From contig OZ020490.1 of the NCBI GenBank assembly GCA_963971405.1, positions 15,897,464 through 15,961,463 on the forward strand: DNA of 64,000 bases. Direction: 5' to 3'. Shown in pieces: positions 26,601 through 38,600 of the stretch. Made by a program: the position numbers and the translations under genes. This DNA is from Psococerastis gibbosa (Eukaryota > Arthropoda > Insecta > Psocodea > Psocidae). Position 1 is the stretch's first letter, and each line of letters begins with the position of its first letter. The notes below the pieces were generated by a model that made no database searches, was not told where the DNA came from, and worked only from the letters and a program-made list of their open reading frames with translations.

Positions 26601-29600
26601 TTTCTACTTTTGGGTTTAGCAGTTTTTCCAAAAATGCCCGATTTCGCGAAATTTTAGTCCTCTCTGGTTTTTATGAAAGAACTAAGGTACCATAAATTTA
26701 ATATTACCTATTATATGATGCATCAAGTACTAATAGTAGTCTTCTTTCTACAACTTAAATGAGCCAAATCTTCAATAACTTGCTCTGTTAATTAATTAAA
26801 AAATAAAAAGTCACCAAAAACAACGAATTTTAGGGTGCTAATTTTCTACGTAGCATGTCCTCTTAAAATAATATTTTTATTATATTTTAGGGCAGGGATA
26901 ATAATTTTTACAGGTGTAGCCTACCTAGGGTGATCTTACAATTAATGTGTATTTGTTTGCTTTATGTTTCAATTCATGTTTAATTTTTTTTTCTTTTAAC
27001 TTACAACGGTCCCTACTATATTCGGTTGTTGCTTATTTTCAGTCTCATACAGCCATGGCCAAACACATATTCGTTCACAAAAGCGATTGCTGAAGATATT
27101 ATTCAGCAAGATGGGAAAGGACTCCCTATCGGCGTTTTCCGACCGTCTATTGGTGCGTTTTAATTAATTTATTTCCTATATTCATTAAATACAGTAGCCC
27201 GAATTCAAAATGCTATGAAACCGACATGATCCTAACCAGTATAACAGTATACTGTACTAATTTTTATTTAAAATCATGAGTGTACCTACAAAATTTTAGC
27301 AGCATCGGAAAGCAACACAATTTATATGCAAATTATAGTTTCATTTGTTCTTTTCATCACTCATTCGAACAAGGGGCTCTAATCTGAACTATATTATAAA
27401 ATGAAAAAAATGATAAAGAAAAACACAGCAAACCGTCAATCTGGAACGATTAGAACCTATCGAATCTAATTTCACCGAATCTATTCGCTATTGCCTAAGT
27501 GAAAACTTGGTGAATGATATCTATTTCATTGTTTCACGGTGACATCTTCGATAAGTCTAGATTAACGTTCCTGTTCCTATTGCAACTATAGTATTAATTG
27601 GAACATTTTTTTCAGTAATCGGAACGGCCTCCGAACCTGTACCAGGCTGGATTGACAACCTTTACGGGCCCACAGGTGTCCTTGTTGGTAAGTTCTAAAA
27701 ATTAGTGCAAAGTAAATTAATTATACAACTTCAAGTATTACATAATTTACATAATAGCAGCCTAGGCTTATAATTATCTTAATATAGCTGTTAGAATAGC
27801 CCTTCGGGGCTAAATGTTCCCCTAATATAAGGACGTTTTACACTTCATTTTTTTCATTTCATTTCAGCACTTAAAAGCAAATCGGATTTTTTTTTTTTCA
27901 AAGCCGAATTTCACAAGAAATATTCATTGTAGATTTGTAGAGCTATCAAAAATATCACAGGTATTAGACGAAATACTTCTACATTTTGATAAGTGATACC
28001 TATACACATTTTGATACATGCTAGACCGATTGGCCACAGTTTTAAAATTCCATCCATATCGTAATTTGTACAAATCAATTTTGAATATTGAGCAGGGTTG
28101 GGCATTTTTGACCAAATTAATTCCTCGTTTCACAGATGCAAAGGTGCAAGAATGATCATTAAAAAAAAAACTATAAAAAATATCCACTTTTTGTTCTATT
28201 GCTAAGCCAACCTAGCGGAGTTAGCCCTAAAGCCCTCTCTTACACTCAACTAGGAATGCCTTGCTTCACATGCCCTCCGAAGCATGGCCAGAAAATGTAG
28301 CAAGTGTGGGACTCGAACCAACAACCTTTCAGGTGAAAGTCGGAGTCTGTACCACTACTCTACATGTCCTGACAATCGTATAACTTCCTATTTCTTGTTT
28401 GTTGCTTAGGTGTCGGAGCTGGATTATTAAGAGTGTTGTACGCAGATGGGGACATTATAGCTGACCTGGTCCCCGTGGACATGGCGGTCAGTGCACTTAT
28501 CTGCAGCGCCAGAGACGTGGCCATCAAATACGGCACTGACAAAAAAACCGCTGAGAAGGACAGCAAAAGCGAAAGGTGAGAAGGCCGGCTCAGTAGCCCA
28601 GGGTTCGAGCTTTGAATGTGACTCCTTCTCTAGAATGATAGAAGGAGAGCCTAGAAGGAGCCCAGGGTTCGAGCATTGAATGTGACTCCTTCTCTAGAAT
28701 GATAGAAGGAGAGCCTAGAAGGAGCCCAGGGTTCGAGCATTGAATGTGACTCCTTCTTTAAAATGATAGGAGGCGAGTCCAGAAGAAGTCCAGGGTTAGA
28801 GCCTTGAATGGGACTCCTTCGCTAGGATGATAGGAGGAGCGCCTAGATTCTAGAAGAAGCCTAGGGTTCGAGCCTTGAATGTGACTCCTTCTCTAGGATG
28901 ATAGAAAGAGAGCCTAGAAGGAGCCCAGGGTTCGAGCATTGAATGTGACTCCTTCTCTAGAATGATAGAAGGAGAGCCTAGAAGGAGCCCAGGGTTCGAG
29001 CCTTGAATGTGACTCCTTCTTTAAAATGATAGGAGGAGAGTCCAGAAGAAGTCCAGGGTTAGAGCCTTGAATGTGAATCCTTCTGAAGCATGATAGGAGA
29101 GTAGTGTTTATCAAATTACAAAATTCCTGTCAAAACGGCAAAAATGATGCCTCGCAGAAATTGAAAGGGGTGTTTTTAATTGTAGAAGAGCTTACAAAGT
29201 TTTTTTACTTTTTTCCCCACGTTCCCCACAACCAGTGAATCTCACCCTTCGACAGCAAGGGGAGTCAAAATTGAGCGCCTCATTTTAAATTAAAAAAAAA
29301 AAAAAACAGAATAATCTTATTAAAATTTTAAAGCATTATTGTGTTATCCGCATATTTTTGTATTATAACAAACAGAGTTTCGTTGTCAACAATCACTGAT
29401 CGACCAGCAGCTTGATAGAGGCGATTATAATACCGGGGTTAAATAAATACCCTAGGACATTGAACTAAATATATATACACTAAAAAGTAAATTCGTGTCG
29501 GGGTGGTACTACCCGTGGTACAGGAGTTTTCAGGTTGCATCAACAGCCTCCTGTTTAACCTATCGACAGTCAGGGAAGACTGCCGGGACCACCGGCTTTA

Positions 29601-32600
29601 CATGCCCTCCGAAGCATGGTAGTCAGAAGATAAATAATTGTACCACTAGAAAATTTTGGCATTCGGGTGGGACTCGAACCAGTCACCTTCTGGATGATAG
29701 TCTGAGTCGTTACCTCTACGCCATTCTGATATATACACTGGAAACACACCAGGAGCGCTAGGGATGTCGGCAACGGACAAAACCTGATATCTTGGATATT
29801 ATGGCAGAAGCGTTCCATGCCATATACACTTACGTGTAAATTTGATGTTTTTCAATAATTTTTTTAATATGATTTATTGACATTTTCAGCTTTTGTAATA
29901 TTTTTTTATTTATTATAGAACAATATTCTATGGTCACACACCGGCATTTATGAAGATTTATTAATATTTAGCTAGGAATATGTTACTAAGAAAAATTGTG
30001 TCAAGCAGCAATTTAACAAAATATAGCCAAACTATTTAGTCCAATCTAACCATGTTCGTCTATTTAATTGCATTGGGACTAAATTTGAAGTGTTCAACTT
30101 CCTAAATTTAGGCTCCAACCTAAACCAGGAGTAGATCCAGCCCATTGGGGGCGGGGGGGGGGGGGGAATTTGGCTCAAAATATAATAAACATATGTAGTA
30201 TCCTTTACATCATAACGTAATAAGTTAGGCAACTTACAACAGGATAGCTTATAAGATTTCAGGGGCAGCTCCCCCCTTCATCTGTCCTTGTCTACACTTC
30301 AACTAGAATAAGCAGAATATAAAAATAATAAGTAGTCACTCTGGCTATACCCCATGGACGGATACAGGGAGGCAGGTTCCCCCCTGGATCCACCCCATGG
30401 ACGGAGACAGAGGGCCGGATATCCCCCCCCCCCCCAAAAAAAAAAAAAAATTCAGTAAATCTATTTTATAATTTAATTTTTATAACGCTCTGATTTAATC
30501 GATACTACATAGGTTTTTCCTATTTTGACCAACAGCTACCCCCCTCCCCCCCCCCCCCCCCATGAGGTGGATCCGTCCCTGATCCACCAACACCGGCATT
30601 CGAATTTTTAAATCTCATAGCCTACTCATTATGCTTACACGATGTGAATATTCTGTGTGCTATCATCGATGAAAAAATATTGCAGTGTAGTAGGCCAATG
30701 CTGTTGATTTAGGGATGTCAATATCAATAAGCCTAATAATTTCTAGACATTTTGCAGTACGTGTGATTTGCAAGAAAGCCACGAAATTCGCCCAAATGGG
30801 TAATAAAAACACCTTTTTCCTCTGTAAATTTGCCTTATAGTGTTTCGCTATTTTTATTCACTATCAAAACTTAGGTTCTGCAGGACTAGGCCTACTTAGG
30901 CTTCAGGAATTATCAGCTTCCTAAAATAATTTTAAACTTGACTAACTAAAAAATGCCTTGATGAGGTTGAAACAATAATAATAATTAGTATTAAAATTAT
31001 ACAGGACAATCAAGGCCGTAGCCAGGATTTTTTTTTTTTGGGGGGGGGGGGGTTAAAATTTCATTGGGTATTACATACTGGTTTTTCTGTTTCCTCTCAA
31101 AATCCGATTCTATCTAGTGTCAAGCCATTTCATTTCGGGGCAGGGACGGTTTCGGGGCGGCGGCGGCTCAAAAAATATCGCGTTTCCCTTACTTGAGTAA
31201 TAATTTCTCTTAATTTCCTTCAAAAGTCCATTCTAACTAGAATAATGCTATTTCTCTCGAGGGGGGGGGGGGGCTACGGCCTTGAGGACAATTGAAAGTG
31301 TGCAATTTGTTAACATAATGATTAAGAAAACTGAAATAAACCCATAAATGTTGCCTCAACTAATGACCAAACCATGCGAACCCTTACTTGTGAAAAGTAA
31401 TATTTTCCCCCCTTTCTCGACATATCTTGAACCTATTAGTGCATTTATAAGCATGTATATTAATGGATTAGAACCAATGACTCACCTATTCTTCCACCTA
31501 TCTCTCAGTTAACCTACTAGTCTACGTAGTTAGATAACACCTATGTAAGTAACCTGTAAGTTAGGTACCGAAATGAGAAGTCCTCGCTTTCAACAGAACC
31601 GTAGGTTATTTTCCCCCGTTTCTCGACATATCTTGAACCTATTAGTGCATTTATAAGCAGAGGAAGATATGACCATTATGTCAAACCAAAGAAAAACTCA
31701 ATAAATGGGTAAATAGATTAAATAACAGGCAATGAAATACGTCTAAATCGCATTGAAGGCAATGAAGTCAACCACTTCTTGCCATAATACCCCTTTTTGT
31801 CACGTGACCAAAAGTGAAGACATTTGTTCAGCGTGGGCTAGGTGCCGTGGTAGCAATCCATGTATATCAATGCCCTAGGATTATAACTGTAAACAAACAA
31901 ATTTTGAATAGCACTTTCCATTATAAAATTGTCTTATTTACCAGGGCTTAAATAAATACCGGTATTATAATCGCCTCAATCAGGCTGCAGGACACAACTA
32001 AATATGGAAGATTCTCACCAGATTGGGTGTATGAATAAGATGACTAACTCAAAGGCATTGGATTTGTTTATTTTGTATTTTCAAAAATGGGATGATCGTA
32101 GTGACCCAAAACCAGGTGTCCCGTTTTGAGGCAAGTTATTGAAAGAAGCAGGCCTTGTGATCGTTGATCTAATCTTTAAGTGTAACTTCTAAACCCCGCC
32201 CCACATATCTACCAAGTAACTATTGAAAGTATGTATATTCGAACGTAGCCTAGACCTAACGTAGATAGACAAAACTCTTGGTGAACGACCTTTCTTCTTT
32301 TGCAGCTGGGAAACCACAGATCTTCCTATATACCATTATGTGTCATCCAGAGATAATCCACTGTATTGGAGAGATTACCTTGAAATGAATTACACTGCTG
32401 GCATGAACGTATGTAACTCATCAACATTATCCATTAAGTACACATGAGTAATAAAAAACAGGGTGTGTCGTAAAGGGACACGACAGAAGTGAACCTTTTG
32501 TATAGCAATCAGGGGCAAAGAGAAAGAAAGAAAGCAAGAAGAGTGTATCTCTCACTCTTCTCCGATACCCGAAGGCAAGCGAGACTAGAGACACCTAGCG

Positions 32601-35600
32601 GGGAACCGAAACAGTTGCCTCCCGAGAAACAAGATGCTTCTTGTTATCACACAAAAAGATCGGAGACGTGTCGTAACTCAACACGGGTACTAACCTACAG
32701 AGGCGACTGAAGAGGTCAATCGGATACATTCATTAAATTGTTTGTACGCGGTTAACTTTTTTTTAAAAATATAAAAAAAATATGGAGAAGGGGCATATCT
32801 GACCATTTTCAAATGAGTTTCAAAATTTAGCTTCAATTATCTCGAAAGTTTATTTTTGTCACATACACCCCTCAGCCTTACCTTCCCACAGCCTTAGAAT
32901 CGTAGCCATTGTCCTTGTGTTATTAAGGTGACCATCCGTCCCGTATTCAACCAGTGTGTCCCGTTGTCCACAGCGTGAGGCTTGGGCCCGAATATACCTC
33001 TTAATTACAATGAACTTGTCGAAACGGAATACAATAGGCTAATAAACATAATAGTCTCCTTAGTAACTTTGTAAAACTTGCTGTCACACATTGTTAAAAT
33101 TTTTAACAATGTGGTACAATAGGCTACTTGACAGTTAACAATATGTTACATAAGGTGGCTTATAAGTGAAAAAAATTATACCATATGTTTTTGTATGAAA
33201 AAATTGTAAATATATTAAAAAAATAAATAAATAACTGTGGGTGTTTTTAGCTGTGGATTACAAAAGCCAAAATGCAGGCAGACATGGGGAACTAGAAAAT
33301 GACGTCACATTCCGGATACTAATTATACGAACGCTATTGGCAGCTACTCCGCGGCCATGACGCCACATTCCACGGCCACGTGACCCTCTTTTTAACCATC
33401 AAACTGAAATTGATGGGGATTTTTTCTCCCTCAACTAAATATGGTTTTTAGGAAAAATAATAATTTTAACTGCTAATGCATTAAAATAGGGTTTCAGCCC
33501 TCAGAGACGTCAGGGTGTTATACTAGTTAACAGCCGGCCGCCATACCAAGTTGAATCCAGCGGACCAGAGCAGGTTCAAAGCTGCAGATAAATTGGGCGT
33601 GTGCACGTGCCGGTAGGGAAACATGGTAGGACTTGTCCTGGTCACCTCCGAACTAATCGTGTGACTTCACTGTGTTTCCCAAGTGGTTCGGAATCCACTA
33701 TAATCAGGAGGTCCACTGGAGTCCTATGGGCCCACACCGTGGCCTGGGACTGTATCAAACCATACTACTACTACTATACTAGTTAACACCGGTGCGTATC
33801 TTATACAAAGTTAATTTTTTAACGATTATTTGGGTTTTACTAATTCTAGTTATAATAGTTATAACAAGTATACCTGTATACCAAGTATACTGTATATACG
33901 AAGTTTTTGTTTTTGTTTGTTGAGGAAATTTGTATGTTTCAATCTTTCTAGATTCCATCGATCAAAGCGGTTTGGTACTACACTATCACTCTGACGAAGT
34001 ACTGGCCCCTTTATCAAGTACTGATAATTTTTTACCACCTAATACCCGCCCTGATTATGGATGCTGGATTGTTAATATCTGGGAACAAACCACAGTAAGT
34101 ACCAACAGATCGTATACCTGAAAAAGTACTCGAACCTTATCTACAGTTCTGTATAGGAGAGATGGGACATTCGAGCGCGCCAAAAATATTTCTTTAATCC
34201 TGGGGCCTCATGGTACTTTTTTTCAATGTGGCATCAGGTAGCCGCAGCTTTCCAAAAATATTTCAAATATTTTATGCTATTCAATATACAATACAATAGT
34301 ACACTAGTACATTCTTCTTCTTTAAATACCTCTTCAATCGAAGGTTGGCGATCATCATAGCAATTTAGACCTTGGTGACTGCTGCTGCTCCGAAAAGGGA
34401 AGTCGTATGGGCTTGCCAAACCACCGCCTCATGTTTTCCACCCAAGATCTTCTGCTGGGAGCCATTAGTCCTTCTAACCTCCCTTGGATTATTACATGCA
34501 GAAGGCGTTACTTTTCGTTCATCACATGGTCAAAGTATGCTAGTTTCCGTTTCTTAACCGTCAGCAGCAACTCGGCTTCTGTATCCATTCGCCTCAGGAC
34601 CTCAGCAATACCCACATTTCCAATACACTGATCCTGTTCTCCATAGCTTGTGTCAAAGCTTGTTGTCCGTGAATGCCTCGCATTCCACAAGCTAAATATA
34701 GTTGCGGGTTGTTGCCACAGGTACCTTCCCCTAAAATTGGCTAGGTACTCATCCCTGCACTTCCGTCTTAATTTTGCATCGACTCCAATAGGTTCCGTAT
34801 TTATTTGCCTATTGTTTATATAATTGAATTTAATTAGCCTAGTTGTAGTGTCATTCGTGTTTCTGTTATTATATATTTTATATTATATAATGTCTATTGT
34901 GCTCGCCCTTGCTGGGATTCCTGCGGATACTTTGTAAGCCACGGACTCCACAGCAGTAGATAAGTAGCGTAGCCTATTCACTTAAAATACATACACCCAG
35001 ACACCTTACCGCACCACACTGAACGTTACACATTATAATAGGTCTACCTACTGTACTACTGTAAGCAGAGTACGGTATAGGCTTATTTTCTTATACAATT
35101 CATATTCATAGATCATACAGTCTACTCTCTTCACACCTAAGCCTTCAGGAGCGTAATTTGACGTCCCTATAGTTATTAGTTATTAGGATACGCCCCTGTA
35201 GTGAGTTAGGTATTTTATTTATTATTTACTGAGCTATCGTAGAACGCCACACTTGTGTTAAAAACAATATTCTCTTACAGGATGTGGAAAGCTTATTCAA
35301 AAATTCACAAGTTCAGTACGGTCATCAGTTTTTTTAGCACCAAAGAATGGCTTTTTGGCGAGACCAACTTAAGAAATTTATGGGACAGCCTGTCTCCTGC
35401 GGATCAGCAACTTTTCCCATTCGACATGAGAAGTCTGAACTGGAAGGAGTTCTTTGAAGCAAATGTGGATGGTATTCGGTTGTACCTGTTTCAAGATCAG
35501 CCGAGCACTCTACCAGCAGCAAGAAGAAAGATGACTATGTAAGTAGCGACTTGTTCAAAAAAATTAACACTTATTGAAGAACCAGTAGAATCCCACACTG

Positions 35601-38600
35601 GCTACATTTTCTGGCCATGCTTCGGAGGGCATGTAAAGCAGGCGGTCCCGGGCCTTCCTAGTTGAGTGTAAGAGAGGGCTTTATAGCCTCAACTCCGCTA
35701 GGTTGGCTTAGTAATAGAAACAATAAAAAGTCCTTATTTAGAATCCGGGCTGATGGGCCGTGTCACTCCCTAGGAGGCCACCTTCAGCGCCACTGAAGAT
35801 GTCGACCGCAGATGTTGACGAAACGTTTGGAAGTTCGCTTTCATTTCGACCACGGCCCATCAGTGGATTCTACTGGTACTTCATTCGTCTCCGACCGTGG
35901 AAACCTTTGCAGTTACATTAACACTTATTAATTTTCTCTTTATACCAAGGACGGATTCAGCTCATTAGGGTAGAGCTAGTGGTGGGTGAAAATAGAATAA
36001 ACGTATGTAGTATCGATTAAGCAAGATGTACAAAGCAAGCATGACAGGAAGACGACTGGCGGGGATGAGCTGGAAACTGACCTTCAGGAGTTGGGAGTCC
36101 GTAGATGGTGGAGCGTTGTACAAAGTCGAGATGGCTGGAGGAGTGTTGTCCAGCAGGTCAAAGCCCCTCAATGGCTGTAGAGTCAGAAGGAGAGTGTCTA
36201 TTAAATTATAACGTAATAAACTGATTTACAAAAGACTTACAGGGAGTGGGGGGGGGGGGGAGCTAATCCCCCTGTATTCTTCCTTGATTCATACGTTAGT
36301 AGAGTGGTTCGTAACCAGAGATGGTTCGCAAGACCCTGACGAGGGGTCCGCGTGAACGTCACTAAAATACATAATACATACAAAATCGACTTCGATGGCA
36401 AGGTGGTAGCGTACTTGTACTTGTGCGAGTCTCTACATGCCATGCGATCGGAGGCGTGTCGTAACTCAGCACAAGTATTAATTTACTCATTGAGGCGACT
36501 GAAGAGGTCAATCGGATACATTCATTAAATTGTTTGTATGCGAATAACCTTTTTATAAAAGAAAAGAAAAACATATGAGGAGCAAACATTCAAAACGTCA
36601 CAAATCCATGAAAATTAAAAAATTGATTTTATCATCGATTTTCTATCTTGAAGATGAGTTGAATCAGGACTGCTAATCAAAAACAAAAACAAAATTTTTT
36701 TAACCCAGTCTTCTGCCGGGTTAAAATCTTATATTCCCGTTATAATAAAGCCAAATTAATTATTTATTTATAAATATATTTTATATTATTATTCGTGTTT
36801 TCTGAACATTTTACAAAAATGGATTAGTGCCGTTTTGAAAGTTTGCCCCTCATATGTACAAATTGTCTAAGTTCGGTTAAATTTAAATTTATTTATTTTG
36901 ATATAAAACATAACCGAATATTCGGCGCGTAAATTTGTGTTATCACATGCTGCTTTCAACTATTCCTTTTTATGCCAGGGCACCCCGTCCATAAGACGAG
37001 TAAATAAAAAATAAACACTGCGAAAAAATCAAAAAAAAATTGTTTTAAATATAAATATAAATTAGGGGTTCCCAACCTGTGGTCCATGGACCACCGGTGG
37101 TCTACAGACATATATCAGGTGGTCCACGGGCCAATGTAAGAAATAAGAAAATAAAACAGAGTTATTGGAAATTTGATATAAAATACAGTAAATCTTACTT
37201 GATCTCGGTCCTACAATTTAAATATTTCCCTATCATATCGATGGTGGTCCACGAAAAATCATAAAAGAACCGGTCCGAGTTTACTCGAACATGCTTTCCA
37301 ATTTATCAATTAGTAGAGAGAGAAAATGATTAATTTCATGGTAAATAATTTGCTTATGGTTAAATTTCGGATATCACGGAGGGGGGCGGGGGTTGTCCAC
37401 CTGACGTCACTGGAGGTGACGTAAATGTCAGGACAGACCAACACATTACCACACAGCAATAATGGCAGGGCACGCAATGCATTTGAGCGTGAATTTGCTT
37501 TCATTTTTTCAAAAAAAATATTTTTGCACAAAACCAAATAGTTTTTTGGGAAAGCAATCTGTCCGGTTTCGTTACTCAATTTAACACCTAAAACATGCCT
37601 GAAGGTAGAAATCATCGATGGAAAGGTTTCACAGAAAAATTATTTTTTAGTCATTTTTCATTAAAATTTAGTTATTTTTATTTTTTTACCCCCAGAAGCA
37701 AACTATCCAGGGGCAAGCGACCCCCCCCCCCCCCGCATTTTGTCAACAATAATAACGACTAAAATGTATGTGAATTAAAAAGAAATCGTAGGAGCCGTTT
37801 TTGAAAAATAATTTTTTTAGACTTTGTTTTTTGAGAATAAACCCCCCCCCCCAAATTGAGTTAGCCCAAAATAGTCTCGAGGTATGATTTTTGTGAACCT
37901 ACATGCAAAATTTCTTCAAAATCGACCGAGTGGTTTGCCCGGAAAGCGATGAACAGGCAGACCGACATACAGACAGAGCGACAGACAGACAGACAGACAG
38001 AGCTACAGACAGACATTTTGTAAAATTTTGGGTTCCTGGGACCACAAAACGTGTAAATCCGTTGAAATCTCGGAATCGAAAATTTCGACCATCACAAAGC
38101 TTTCCTTATACTACGTATAAATTGGAGAGCAAAAACATATATTACTCAAAATGCTTAAAGCCTCAATACATCAGAGCTATTTTTCCAAATTTTTCTCCGG
38201 GGGAGACCCTCGGTCCCCCCTCAATGGTAGGTTTATTCGTCGTTATAACATCACAATTGTCCTGCTTGCATATACATTGGGTAAGCCCCCCCCCCAGGAT
38301 TTCTGGTGACAAAGACGTTATGGAGGTGAAAGACCAATACAGTCCACAATAACGACAGGCAAATTAATTCTTGGTATGCTTATTTCACATAAAAGACATC
38401 ATAAAAAAATCATCATATTGACCATGTGGGTCATTCTCCTGAAAACGGTTACTTTTGGTGACAGAGTTGTTATAGGTAGGTATCCATGCTAGATATCCCC
38501 GGACTGTTATTTGTTTATGCAAAAATTAATATATGCGGGAATTTCGCATGGACATCGTTGTCACACACTTATTTCGGATGAAGAATATAAAGGTCCGCAT

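Larger units (their letters stand above)
29733..32305. other. FAR intron 6, no gene seen
   Basis: Holds several poly-G/C elements with caaggccgtagccagg-type ends (31015-31290), the C-tract repeat, a short duplication and a half copy of the 14732 palindrome. Confidence 0.5.

Noticed and set aside
28491..28679. Open frame running from FAR exon 6 into the minisatellite
   Set aside because: The frame is not the FAR frame and the array period is not a multiple of three.
28590..29100. CRISPR-like array
   Set aside because: Whole 64 bp units repeat without unique spacers, in an animal intron; it is a minisatellite.
37903..38352. 149-codon frame
   Set aside because: Most of it is the CAGA-rich end of a family-A repeat; no domain.
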